Below, piece after piece: positions 37,506 to 45,371 of a stretch of 54,309 nucleotides of DNA. The stretch lies in the NCBI GenBank assembly GCA_001829315.1, contig MIAY01000002.1:1-54309 (forward strand), in the 5' to 3' direction. Source of the DNA: Spirochaetes bacterium GWE1_32_154 (GTDB lineage Bacteria; Spirochaetota; GWE2-31-10). Positions within the stretch are counted from its first letter, which is position 1, and each line of letters opens with the position of its first letter. Made by a program: the position numbers and the translations under genes. The notes under the pieces were generated by a model. The model searched no databases. It had not been told where the DNA came from and worked only from the letters and a program-made list of their open reading frames with translations.

Positions 37506-37545
37506 ATAGTATACTCAATAAAGAAAAGATGTGATTTATATCACA
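37506..37545 (-). promoter_or_regulatory. CRP-type operator and promoter of the AGE-family gene
   Basis: TGTGATTTATATCACA (37530-37545) contains the exact TGTGA-N6-TCACA consensus of the CRP/FNR superfamily. On the minus strand a TACTAT -10 (plus 37506-37511) puts the centre of the site about 41 bases upstream of transcription, the class II activator position. There is no good -35, as expected for an activated promoter. Confidence 0.65.
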
Positions 37546-37566
37546 TTGTATGGTCTGCCAATTCTT

Positions 37567-38286
37567 TTACCCGCATTTTTTAATAAATTTCCTTAAAAAT
37601 ATATATGTCCATAGTATATTCACCGATAATCCGGCAGTTGTTTCAATCACAACGCGAAGGTAATTAACCTCGGTCATTCTCACGGTCTCAAAAACTCGTG
37701 CAACCCAGTAATAGGGAAATATGAAACCGGCGATGTATTGAATCGGTTCAGGCAGAAAGAACGCAAATAATATTGAAAGGAATAATACACCGCTTCCTTT
37801 GGCATAGGCTAAACCTTCAACTTTGTTATTAGCAAAACCTGCTAGAAATAACGCAAACAGCGGAACTCCCGAGGCTGAAACAAGTGCGGGAAATACAAGA
37901 AGAAATCCGTGAACCGGACTTAAACGGGATACGGGAACAGAAATTAGTGTAATCAAAAAAGACGCCACAACAGGAATAAACATCTTGCGTGATAAATATC
38001 CGCCTTTTCCTGACGGAGTAATCGAAATATACGAAAGGAGCTGTTCATCACGATCTTCGAGAAGCATAAACCCGATAACCATACTGTATAACATGGGTGA
38101 CAGGATTATAACAAAAACGGCAAAGATATGATAATATTCTTTAATGGCAAAAAAAGTGTTGATATAAGGAATCAGGTAACTTAATGCAAATGCGGCAAGA
38201 ACCGGCACAAAAGGGATAATACTGATCATCGGATCACGAAATATATTTTTACTGTCTGCTTTAATCTGTTCTATAAAAGTGCTCAC
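37567..38286 (-). CDS. ABC-2-type transporter permease
   Basis: This 239-residue protein has six hydrophobic helices, typical of small paired ABC-2 permeases such as those annotated as fluoroquinolone exporters. A GTG start overlaps the stop codon of the preceding permease (GTGA), so it is the last gene of a coupled three-gene operon with ATPase first. It probably forms the membrane channel together with the 235-residue permease. The substrate cannot be told from sequence. Confidence 0.83.
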   Translation of the reverse strand: MSTFIEQIKADSKNIFRDPMISIIPFVPVLAAFALSYLIPYINTFFAIKEYYHIFAVFVIILSPMLYSMVIGFMLLEDRDEQLLSYISITPSGKGGYLSRKMFIPVVASFLITLISVPVSRLSPVHGFLLVFPALVSASGVPLFALFLAGFANNKVEGLAYAKGSGVLFLSILFAFFLPEPIQYIAGFIFPYYWVARVFETVRMTEVNYLRVVIETTAGLSVNILWTYIFLRKFIKKCG

Positions 38287-38990
38287 GTTACCCCCCCTAT
38301 TTTTTCGATTATATATTTTTTGAATCTATACCGTGCAAATATAAACGCAAGTACTACCATACTAAAACCATATAGACTATTTATCAAACTGTCTGTAAAT
38401 GTAAACTCTCCACGCAAGCTGTAATCAAGAAGTCGTATAATTGACATCGCGGGTAAATATTCAAATACAAAAAAATGAATCTGTGGAATATAATTAACTG
38501 CCGGTAGAGTAAAAAGCATTACAAATCCAATTGACGGATAAATAAAACGGTTTATTGTCGGTGATTTCACTGATATTGCAATACCTGCGAGTGTGTAAAA
38601 AGCTGATGAAAGTATGACGGCAATGCAGAGCATGAACGGATTATAATCAAAACCATACGACGCCGTAATAATAACAAAGCTTGTAAATAGACTGATCGCC
38701 CCGAGCGACAAAACCTTATTAATAAGGTAGAGATTAATACTCATCGAGCTTAGAAATACAGAATCAAGAGTTTTTTCATTCTTTTCGAGTAATATCATAC
38801 CGGCAACAAAATAAAAAGTGATGATTGACGGATCACTGTAAATAATAAAGACGGCGAGTATATCTTTAAAACCTGATGGAATTGAGCGTAAGAATGCGAT
38901 ATAAAGTATGGTAACAAATATGTAGGCGAAATAAAATCCGCCCCTGAACTGAAGTTTTATCTCATAAAAAAGCGGTCTGATGTACTTCAT
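38283..38990 (-). CDS. ABC-2-type transporter permease
   Basis: This 235-residue protein has six predicted membrane helices. The LLEKNEKTLDSVFLSSMS segment resembles the LLEDRDEQLLSYISITP segment of the next permease, which is the conserved cytoplasmic coupling region of this family. It overlaps the ATPase stop codon as ATGA and the following permease as GTGA. It is the second gene of the exporter operon. Confidence 0.83.
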   Translation of the reverse strand: MKYIRPLFYEIKLQFRGGFYFAYIFVTILYIAFLRSIPSGFKDILAVFIIYSDPSIITFYFVAGMILLEKNEKTLDSVFLSSMSINLYLINKVLSLGAISLFTSFVIITASYGFDYNPFMLCIAVILSSAFYTLAGIAISVKSPTINRFIYPSIGFVMLFTLPAVNYIPQIHFFVFEYLPAMSIIRLLDYSLRGEFTFTDSLINSLYGFSMVVLAFIFARYRFKKYIIEKIGGVT

Positions 38991-39850
38991 ACAAGCCCCC
39001 TTCCGGTTGCTTTTATAAAAACATCCTCAAGTGTCGCCTCCATTGAATGAATTGTTTCAAGTTGTCCGGTTTGAAGCAGCTGTATGAAAACCTGATTTGT
39101 ACCTATCGCATCAATAAGAAAATCCTGTGAATGCAGAACACCGGAGTTTCTATATTCGACACGAACCTTTTTTTCACCGGCTGATAATTTCATAGCCCGC
39201 GGTGAATCAATAAGCGGGATTTTACCGTCAACGATAAATGCAACCCGGTCGCATAATTCATCGGCATCATGCATATTATGTGTGGTAATGATAATTGTTT
39301 TGCCTTCAGACTTTTTCTTTAGAATGATATCCTTCATAAGCCGTGCATTTACCGGGTCAAGTCCCGACGTTATTTCGTCGAAAAACAAAATATCAGGATC
39401 ATGAAGAAGTGACCGGATAAAGTTAAGTCGCATTTTCATACCCTTTGAATAATTGTTAACCCGCTCATGCATAGCATCTTCAAGATTAACCATTTTGAAT
39501 AACGACGGAATGTCTTTATGCGGTTTTTTATATAACGAATTGAAAAAGTCAAGATTTTCAAGACCTGTTAATTTGGAATAAAAATTGGGAAACTCAAATG
39601 CGACGCCGATTTTCTCGTAAAAATCGCGGTTTTTATCTCTTACTTCCTGATTTGCAATGACAACACTTCCGGTATATTTCCTGAGTAACCCGATGAGGAT
39701 TTTTTGAGTTGTACTTTTACCCGCACCGCTCGGACCCAAGAAACCGAATATTTCACCTTTTTGTATTGCAAAGTCAATTCCGTGAATAGTTTCATGTTCT
39801 GCTTTTGGATAGGTGAATTTTAGATTTTGTACTGTTATTATGTTATTCAT
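38987..39850 (-). CDS. ABC transporter ATP-binding protein
   Basis: This 287-residue ATPase shows Walker A GPSGAGKST (39-47), signature NYSKGMKMR, Walker B ILFFDEITSGLD and the H-loop ITTHNMHD. It energises export by the two permeases encoded downstream. ATG 39850 gives the usual MNNIITVQNLKFTYP start. The frame continues up to 39952, but that stretch contains the promoter-like 25-base motif. The ribosome binding site is weak (CGGAAC). Confidence 0.93.
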   Translation of the reverse strand: MNNIITVQNLKFTYPKAEHETIHGIDFAIQKGEIFGFLGPSGAGKSTTQKILIGLLRKYTGSVVIANQEVRDKNRDFYEKIGVAFEFPNFYSKLTGLENLDFFNSLYKKPHKDIPSLFKMVNLEDAMHERVNNYSKGMKMRLNFIRSLLHDPDILFFDEITSGLDPVNARLMKDIILKKKSEGKTIIITTHNMHDADELCDRVAFIVDGKIPLIDSPRAMKLSAGEKKVRVEYRNSGVLHSQDFLIDAIGTNQVFIQLLQTGQLETIHSMEATLEDVFIKATGRGLV

Positions 39851-39907
39851 GCAATGTGTTCCGTATTTTTTGGGGATTTCTATATTCTGGTATATCATTA
39901 AATATGA

Positions 39908-39932
39908 TACTTCATATTTTTGAAATGTCAAT
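39908..39932 (-). promoter_or_regulatory. 25-base promoter-like motif, copy 2, upstream of the ABC exporter
   Basis: On the minus strand it reads TTGACATTTCAAA then AATATGAAGTA, and the next bases complete a TATCAT -10 at a 16-base spacing. Nearly the same spacer occurs upstream of the nitrilase-like gene at 41664-41688. The shared dyad TTTCA/TGAAG suggests that one regulator binds both. Confidence 0.55.
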
Positions 39933-40000
39933 AAAGACAAAAATAAAAACACTTAATTTTAATGATTAGAGAAAAATAGGCTTTTTTGAAATATTGAAAA

Positions 40001-40777
40001 TTATAGTTTCCAGCCAATATCAAAATTTAAAGTTGGAATGATAATAAACAGTTCCGGGTATGGAGACATATACAAACCTGCTCCGGGTGATGTATGTTCT
40101 AAACTTGACCAGCTACAACTTGCTATAGTCATATTCATTCTTAAATCAATAAGTATATGACCAATCTTGAATAGATATCCAAATGTAACATAAGGTACGA
40201 TATGAAAAAAATGTATTTCTGTTTTATAATTATAAAGATTAATGTATTTCAAAAATGTACCGGAATATAGCCCGTAATCTAATGGGTCAAAATAATTATA
40301 TATATTCTGAATGCTTTGTTTTTCTTTCATTCGTTTATAAACTATTTTATTTTTTAAATAGTTATTCTGAGTGATTAAATTTATAAAAAATAAATTTCCA
40401 CCACAATGATATTGGAATACAAAAAATATATCTGAGAGTGTTCCTATTGAAACTCTATTCTCCAGTGAAATATAAGGTGTAAAAAAATATCCTAAATTTA
40501 TTGATACACCATTTTCCATATTAGTAAGAAAAGCCATAGTGAATGAAAAAAGAGATTCCTGATAAAAATTTAATGGTGCAAGAATATTGTTTGAAATGAA
40601 CATACCTTTTGTATTAGAATTTTGATTCCACTTTGAAACGTGAGTATTAATTGTATTTGATAATTTATCCGAAGTTACATCGTTTTCTATTCCATATAAC
40701 TTTAAACTAAATACGATTAACATTATACTAAAAATAATTTGTTTATTTTTTATGAACCCCGATGTTATGAACAACAT
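40001..40777 (-). CDS. Probable outer-membrane protein of unknown function
   Basis: This 258-residue protein has a signal-like N-terminus (KNKQ followed by IIFSIMLIVFSLKLYG) and alternating strands rich in Tyr and Phe. It ends TLNFDIGWKL, a barrel-like C-terminus. ATG 40777 has AAGGA five bases upstream, and an ATG at 40792 lies before the ribosome binding site. It overlaps the end of the nitrilase-like gene by about 35 bases. No family is recognised. Confidence 0.6.
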   Translation of the reverse strand: MLFITSGFIKNKQIIFSIMLIVFSLKLYGIENDVTSDKLSNTINTHVSKWNQNSNTKGMFISNNILAPLNFYQESLFSFTMAFLTNMENGVSINLGYFFTPYISLENRVSIGTLSDIFFVFQYHCGGNLFFINLITQNNYLKNKIVYKRMKEKQSIQNIYNYFDPLDYGLYSGTFLKYINLYNYKTEIHFFHIVPYVTFGYLFKIGHILIDLRMNMTIASCSWSSLEHTSPGAGLYMSPYPELFIIIPTLNFDIGWKL

Positions 40778-41594
40778 ATCCTTCCTTACCATTTTTATTA
40801 CCTGCTACCTGACTGCCAACAGGATTATAAATCCCGAAATGTCCCTCATAATAATTTGCCCCTTCATATCCTGTTTTATTTGATTTTACAACCCAGGAAT
40901 TAAGACATCGGGATAAAAAATCAATTTCCGTTTCTAATGACATATCTGCCAAACTGCTTAATACAATATCTATTTTATTTTCAGAATACTTATCTATTAA
41001 CCACTTACTATTGCTATCTGCACAAATTATTAATCCAAATTTTATTTCATCAATAGTAACAATTGTATAATTTTCAACTGATTGAAATCCAGATTTTTTG
41101 TCAAATGCAACAAAATTATTTTTTCTATGAACAGCTTCAATATTCCCGGATGGATTAATTAAAACCTGTGAATTGTAAAGTATTTGATTGTTTATTTCTG
41201 CCATTCCGAAGCAAATATATACATTATACTTGAAAGCAAGATCTCCTATAAAATTTGTAGCATTTCCTGGTATAGTTTCAGCAACGCTCATTTGATACTC
41301 TTCAGGACTGTTCTCATCATAATATAAACCTAATGCAGTTTCGGGAAATAAAATGATTCTTGTTTTTTTATCCGATAACATAATATCTGTTATGAAATTC
41401 TTAATATTTAATAAATTTTCATCTTTATCTCTTGATGATTTTAAACAAACAGAAGCAATCTGAATATTTTTATCAGGATTCGAATCATCATATTTGATTT
41501 TTGCTCCCATATCAATTAATGGATTATTAAAAGTATTTGAACAGGAAATAAGAATAAATAGAAATGACATATAAATTATATTTTTATAATTCAA
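40743..41594 (-). CDS. Carbon-nitrogen hydrolase (nitrilase superfamily) lipoprotein
   Basis: This protein has the nitrilase-superfamily triad in order: LFPETALG (Glu), VHRKNNF (Lys) and GLIICADS (Cys). A lipoprotein signal, FILISC, places it outside the cytoplasm, like the exported members of the vanin/biotinidase and Lnt branches. Start choice is uncertain. TTG 41594 gives a good signal peptide and has GGAG eleven bases upstream, while ATG 41570 lacks a ribosome binding site. The open frame to 41726 runs through a promoter-like motif. The substrate is unknown, with amide or nitrile bonds expected. Confidence 0.78.
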   Translation of the reverse strand: MNYKNIIYMSFLFILISCSNTFNNPLIDMGAKIKYDDSNPDKNIQIASVCLKSSRDKDENLLNIKNFITDIMLSDKKTRIILFPETALGLYYDENSPEEYQMSVAETIPGNATNFIGDLAFKYNVYICFGMAEINNQILYNSQVLINPSGNIEAVHRKNNFVAFDKKSGFQSVENYTIVTIDEIKFGLIICADSNSKWLIDKYSENKIDIVLSSLADMSLETEIDFLSRCLNSWVVKSNKTGYEGANYYEGHFGIYNPVGSQVAGNKNGKEGYVVHNIGVHKK

Positions 41595-41663
41595 TTTATT
41601 TTCAGCTCCAATTTCAGTTTTTGTAACAATTATAGAATTTCTGGTAAATTTACATAAACATTC

Positions 41664-41688
41664 TACTTCATATCTTTGAAAAGTCAAT
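41664..41688 (-). promoter_or_regulatory. 25-base promoter-like motif, copy 3, upstream of the nitrilase-like gene
   Basis: On the minus strand it begins TTGACTTTTCAAAG and continues ATATGAAGTA, followed by a TAGAAT-like -10. It differs from copy 2 at two of 25 positions. The gene it serves starts about 70 bases downstream. Confidence 0.55.
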
Positions 41689-41715
41689 AGAGTTACTATT
41701 GAATAGAAAAAATAG

Positions 41716-41744
41716 TTGCATACCACGTGTACATGTGTTATATT
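41716..41744 (+). promoter_or_regulatory. Promoter and operator of the VapBC-like pair
   Basis: TTGCAT (41716-41721), 17 bases and TATATT (41739-41744) form a promoter. The spacer holds CACGTGTACATGTG (41724-41737), a 14-base near-perfect palindrome. This is the usual place for autorepression by a toxin-antitoxin complex. Confidence 0.6.
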
Positions 41745-41763
41745 TATACGTATGAGGTGGCTT

Positions 41764-42018
41764 ATGTTAACAAAACTTACCTTAACTATTGATAAATCAA
41801 TAGTTCAAGAGGCAAAAGAATACGCTCGAAAAAAAAATAGAAGCGTGTCCCGTATAGTCGAGGAATATTTGCAAAATATTGCTATGAATCGTGAATCATT
41901 CACATTATCGAATGAAATAAAATCTCCAATTACCGATAGTATTTCGGGAATGTTTCATGATAATGGAAAATCGTATAAAGAGTTATTGGATGAATCTTTG
42001 CAGGAAAAATACTTATGA
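41764..42018 (+). CDS. Antitoxin of a VapBC-like pair (DUF6364-like, ribbon-helix-helix type)
   Basis: This 84-residue protein has an N-terminal LTLTIDKSIVQEAKEYARKK, then SVSRIVEEYLQN, which fits a ribbon-helix-helix DNA-binding antitoxin. The C-terminal half should cover the toxin. ATG 41764 follows GAGGTGG. Earlier in-frame starts fall in the promoter. It overlaps the PIN toxin gene by four bases (ATGA), the classical antitoxin-first order. Confidence 0.82.
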   Translation: MLTKLTLTIDKSIVQEAKEYARKKNRSVSRIVEEYLQNIAMNRESFTLSNEIKSPITDSISGMFHDNGKSYKELLDESLQEKYL

Positions 42019-42431
42019 TAAAAAAAGTGTTTATAGATACTGATGTCGTATTAGATGTTGCTCTGGCACGAGAGCCTTTTTTTTCTGCAAGTAAAATGAT
42101 CCTGGCAATGGCGGAAAATAATATTGTAATTGGAAATACATCATCAAATTGTATCGCTAATATTTATTATATACTAAGAAAAATTGGCGGTGATGATAAC
42201 GCACGAAAATTTATAACAAATATTATTCAATATATTTCTATAATAACAATTAATCATCAAAATGTATTAGAGGCACTAAAATCAAAGTTTACGGATTTTG
42301 AAGATGCTTTACAACATTATTCAGCAATTGAAAACCAATGTGAATATATAATCACACGGAATATTGAAGATTATAAAAGTTCAAAACTAAAAGTTATTCT
42401 CCCGGAAGATTTCATTAAACTTTTTCAATAA
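42015..42431 (+). CDS. PIN-domain toxin (VapC-like ribonuclease)
   Basis: This 138-residue protein has the PIN-domain acidic residues: FIDTDVVLD (Asp8, Asp10, Asp14), TDFEDALQHYSA (Asp/Glu/Asp near 95-99) and a late RNIEDYK. These proteins cleave RNA, often tRNA or rRNA, when freed from the antitoxin. It overlaps the antitoxin gene by four bases. The GNTSSNCIANIYYILRK segment is typical of the PIN_3 subgroup. Confidence 0.85.
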   Translation: MIKKVFIDTDVVLDVALAREPFFSASKMILAMAENNIVIGNTSSNCIANIYYILRKIGGDDNARKFITNIIQYISIITINHQNVLEALKSKFTDFEDALQHYSAIENQCEYIITRNIEDYKSSKLKVILPEDFIKLFQ

Positions 42432-42447
42432 AAATTAAAAAAACCTC

Positions 42448-42478
42448 TTGACTCTCCCCTTACGGCAGGGTGTATTTA
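42448..42478 (+). promoter_or_regulatory. MerR-type promoter with 19-base spacer
   Basis: TTGACT (42448-42453) and TATTTA (42473-42478) are separated by 19 bases that hold the dyad CCCCT-TACGGC-AGGG. A spacer this long is inactive for sigma70 alone and is the hallmark of promoters untwisted by MerR-family activators. It implies that the downstream regulator controls itself. Confidence 0.82.
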
Positions 42479-42507
42479 TTAATTATTCTTACATCAAAGG
42501 AGATACC

Positions 42508-43323
42508 ATGTTTCAAATCGGCACTTTTTCCAAACTTTGCAAAGTAACCGTTAAGGCCTTGCGTTACTATGAAGAGCTTGATATTCTGAAACCGGAACTG
42601 ATCAATCCGGAGTCGGGATATAGAATGTACAGCACACTTCAACTTGCAAAGGTTAGTGAAATTGTCCGGTTAAAGGAAATGGGATTTTCACTTGATGAGA
42701 TTCATTTTATTCTAAAGAATTCTCTACCTCCTGAAAAGTTAGCGGACTTACTGGAGAAAAAGAGAAAATATATCCAACAGGATATAATAAAAGAAGAAAT
42801 GAAGATTGTGAGAATAACAGATTACATCCACAAAATTAAAGAGGAGGCATTTATGAGCGAATGTTTTATCAAGGAATTACCTGAGGTTATTGTTGCTTCT
42901 ATGAGAAAGGTTATATCAAAATACGATGATTTATTTGAAATTGTACCACCAATGGGAAAAATAATGGAAAAACACGGTGCAATTTGCCGTGAACCTGCTT
43001 ACTGTTTTAATATTTATCATGATGAAGAATACAAAGAGGAAAACATTGATGTGGAAGTTTGTGAGGCGGTAACTAAAAAACTTGAAAACAAAGACGGGGT
43101 TATTTACAAAAAAATTGAAGGTGTCAGCACTGCTGCTTGTATCTATCACAAAGGTCCATACAATTTACTCGGAAATTCATATTCTATACTTTTAAGTTGG
43201 GTTGAGAAAAGCGGTTATACGATTGCCGGACAGCCAAGGGAGTCGTATATTGACGGATGCTGGAATAAAGAAAGTGAAACGGAGTGGTTAACTGAGATTC
43301 AAATACCGGTTCGAGTGAAGTAA
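42508..43323 (+). CDS. MerR-family transcriptional regulator with GyrI-like effector domain
   Basis: This 271-residue regulator has an N-terminal MerR helix-turn-helix (IGTFSKLCKVTVKALRYYEELDIL, 3-26), a coiled coil (about 80-110) and a C-terminal GyrI-like ligand-binding domain (about 120-270, ending GYTIAGQPRESYIDG). It resembles BmrR-type multidrug sensors. ATG 42508 has AAGGAGA at good spacing, and the frame upstream starts inside the -35 box. A decayed fragment of a related gene lies at 45372-45440. Confidence 0.92.
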   Translation: MFQIGTFSKLCKVTVKALRYYEELDILKPELINPESGYRMYSTLQLAKVSEIVRLKEMGFSLDEIHFILKNSLPPEKLADLLEKKRKYIQQDIIKEEMKIVRITDYIHKIKEEAFMSECFIKELPEVIVASMRKVISKYDDLFEIVPPMGKIMEKHGAICREPAYCFNIYHDEEYKEENIDVEVCEAVTKKLENKDGVIYKKIEGVSTAACIYHKGPYNLLGNSYSILLSWVEKSGYTIAGQPRESYIDGCWNKESETEWLTEIQIPVRVK

Positions 43324-43364
43324 TGTGATTTTTGCCCCGGTGTTTATGATGCCGGGGGATATTA

Positions 43365-43673
43365 TTATAAGATAAGCAAATAATCGCGTTTACCATAGAG
43401 GAAGCGATGTATTTGTATTTCATCGTTTACAATTACATAAAAAACTAAAAAATTATCTATGGGATACATTCTATATCCAAGTTGATTTAAATATGTATCT
43501 TTTACTAAAGAATGTATAGTAGGATTAAATTCTAATAGATCCAGGCTGTCATAAAATTTTTGGAATAAATTATTGGGAGAAGTTTTCAGCTTATTTACAA
43601 AGTACTCTTTAATTTCCAGTAAGTCTTTTTCAGCACTCGGGTAAATGTTTATTTTGTATTTCTTTACTGTCAT
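43365..43673 (-). CDS. RelE/ParE-family toxin
   Basis: This 102-residue protein has the RelE/ParE fold pattern: KINIYPSAEKDLLEIKEYF at the start, then RMYPIDNFLVFYVIVNDEIQIHRFLYGKRDY at the end. Such toxins act on ribosome-bound mRNA (RelE) or gyrase (ParE), and the spacing favours the ParE/RelE_StbE group without deciding. It overlaps the antitoxin gene by four bases. Confidence 0.88.
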   Translation of the reverse strand: MTVKKYKINIYPSAEKDLLEIKEYFVNKLKTSPNNLFQKFYDSLDLLEFNPTIHSLVKDTYLNQLGYRMYPIDNFLVFYVIVNDEIQIHRFLYGKRDYLLIL

Positions 43674-43927
43674 TTAGTCATTAACTCTCTTACAAAAGTA
43701 CGTGCATCTTTCCCTTTAGCACCATTTAGAATCTCCTCACGGGCTTCATTAAGTTTCTGGTAAAGCTCAATTCGTGCAAGTTGTTTTTCATAATAATCAA
43801 GAGACATAACAACCATATCACCAAGGCCATTTTTTGTAAGAAAAACAGGTTCATTATAACTGTGTACGGCCTCAGAAATACTGGTAAAATTATTACGAAG
43901 ATCAGAAATCGGGCGAATTATTGGCAT
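43670..43927 (-). CDS. Phd/YefM-family antitoxin
   Basis: This 85-residue antitoxin has the Phd/YefM N-terminal DNA-binding region: IRPISDLRNNFTSISEAV, then PVFLTKNGLGDMVVMSLDYYE. A helical toxin-neutralising tail follows. ATG 43927 is seven bases after GGAGG. An ATG at 43939 overlaps that ribosome binding site and is rejected. It precedes the toxin gene, as usual, and its promoter contains a 34-base perfect palindrome. Confidence 0.88.
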   Translation of the reverse strand: MPIIRPISDLRNNFTSISEAVHSYNEPVFLTKNGLGDMVVMSLDYYEKQLARIELYQKLNEAREEILNGAKGKDARTFVRELMTK

Positions 43928-43934
43928 ATAAACC

Positions 43935-43976
43935 TCCATATATTATCATTATAATGATAATATATGGATAAGTCAA
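43935..43976 (-). promoter_or_regulatory. Consensus promoter inside a perfect 34-bp palindrome (toxin-antitoxin operator)
   Basis: On the minus strand TTGACT (plus 43971-43976), 17 bases and a perfect TATAAT (plus 43948-43953) form a promoter. Plus-strand 43935-43968 is a perfect palindrome centred at 43951/43952 with half-site TCCATATATTATCATTA. It covers the -10 and most of the spacer and ends at the Shine-Dalgarno sequence. Confidence 0.85.
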
Positions 43977-44064
43977 ATGATATTAAATTATTTTATAAGA
44001 ATGCAATTATCATATACCGGTATTGTAAATAACTTACATCGTGAAAGTTTAGTCATTTGAAAGT

Positions 44065-45297
44065 CTATAAACAAAAACCGAATGGTATGCATATTATTTT
44101 TTCATCAAGAAACACTACTTTTTCTCCGTTATTAACAACAATACCAATCGGACAATCGTTAACTTTAACAAATTCTTTGAGCGTTATTATATCCTTTTTA
44201 CCAATGTGTTGCGAATATTTAATTTCAATAGGAATTATACCGAAAGTACCTTCCAGTATAAGATCAATTTCGCCTCCATTAGAAGTTCGGTAATAATAAT
44301 AATCAAAAATAACACCACGTGCATTAAGATTTCTTATAATTTCTTCGATAACCATAGATTCAAACGATAAACCCATTTTTGGATGAGTCAAAAGTTGACT
44401 GAGATTATTTATTCTCAAAAGATGATGAAGAATTCCGGAATCTCTTACATATCCTTTAGGATGTTTTGTTATTCTTTTTTCTGTATTTTTATCATAAGGT
44501 AGAATTTCTCTCCATATAAAGGTTCCATGTGCAATTTTAAAATATTCTCTGACTGTTGGTTGAGACACTTGAAGAGATCGGGCGATATCGCTATAATTTA
44601 TTACTGTACCGGAATAATATGCAAGGGTTTGAATAAACTGTTTAAATCGCATCCGGTTAAGAGACGGAAAAAGTCGGGAAATATCTCTTTCAACATAGGT
44701 ATTGATATAGTTTTCTTTCCAATGATCGTAAAAACCACTATCGTTACGAATAAAAGGCTCAGGATATCCACCTTTTAACCAATAGTGATGTATCATTTCA
44801 AGATCAGCGGTTTGTTTAAATAATAACGTATCCTTGATTAGCGAAGGATCATTTATGAGAGAATATAAGTTAGCAGGAGAATTAATGATGGTTTCTGAAA
44901 GTAAAAGCGGGGAAACTTCGATTATACCAATTCTTCCTGCAAGGGTTTCTGAAATTGACTGAATAAGTTCAGGCGAGCTTGAACCGGTAATAATGTATCT
45001 GCCGTATTTATTTCTATCATTATCAACCGCTACTCGTAATGCAGAAAAAAGAGATGGTAACAGTTGTGCTTCGTCGATGGCAATTTTGTTGTTATTTAAC
45101 CGTAAAAAAAGATCAGGATCAAGAGATATATAATTGTAGTCAGATATTTTTTCAAGATCAAATAATTTCCACTCTTCATCAAGAGTTTTTAAAAGAGTTG
45201 TTTTTCCGCATTGCCTCACCCCGACAAGTGCAACAATTGGAAAATAAGAGCAATATCTTTGAATAAGATCGCAATATGATCGTTTAATACCATGCAT
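44065..45297 (-). CDS. AAA-type ATP-binding protein with DUF4143 domain
   Basis: This 410-residue protein has Walker A GVRQCGKTT near residue 26, Walker B KIAIDEAQLL, IITGSSSPEL and a DUF4143 domain. The tail, SNGGEIDLILEGTFGIIPIEIKYSQ, keeps a PD-(D/E)xK-like D...ExK pattern. It is the third orphan ATPase of this superfamily in the window. ATG 45297 follows GGGAGGG at seven bases, while ATG 45324 lies inside the promoter. It sits between a toxin-antitoxin pair and the integron integrase. Confidence 0.85.
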   Translation of the reverse strand: MHGIKRSYCDLIQRYCSYFPIVALVGVRQCGKTTLLKTLDEEWKLFDLEKISDYNYISLDPDLFLRLNNNKIAIDEAQLLPSLFSALRVAVDNDRNKYGRYIITGSSSPELIQSISETLAGRIGIIEVSPLLLSETIINSPANLYSLINDPSLIKDTLLFKQTADLEMIHHYWLKGGYPEPFIRNDSGFYDHWKENYINTYVERDISRLFPSLNRMRFKQFIQTLAYYSGTVINYSDIARSLQVSQPTVREYFKIAHGTFIWREILPYDKNTEKRITKHPKGYVRDSGILHHLLRINNLSQLLTHPKMGLSFESMVIEEIIRNLNARGVIFDYYYYRTSNGGEIDLILEGTFGIIPIEIKYSQHIGKKDIITLKEFVKVNDCPIGIVVNNGEKVVFLDEKIICIPFGFCL

Positions 45298-45315
45298 TTT
45301 CAAACCCTCCCTTTG

Positions 45316-45344
45316 AATATACATGGTAAAATCACAAAGGTCAA
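45316..45344 (-). promoter_or_regulatory. Sigma70-type promoter of the DUF4143 ATPase
   Basis: On the minus strand TTGACC (plus 45339-45344), 17 bases and TATATT (plus 45316-45321) stand just before the GGGAGGG ribosome binding site. Confidence 0.6.
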
Positions 45345-45371
45345 TAGAAAATTATAAGCGTCCACACTAAA

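Noticed and set aside
39851-39952. N-terminal extension of the ABC ATPase
   Set aside because: The extension LLTFQKYEV also appears before the nitrilase-like gene only because both frames run through the 25-base promoter motif. It is not protein homology.
41716-41763. Longer antitoxin frame from TTG 41716
   Set aside because: This stretch holds the -35, operator and -10. ATG 41764 follows GAGGTGG.
42448-42507. Longer MerR regulator from TTG 42448
   Set aside because: The TTG is the -35 of the MerR-type promoter, and ATG 42508 has AAGGAGA and gives the normal helix-turn-helix start.
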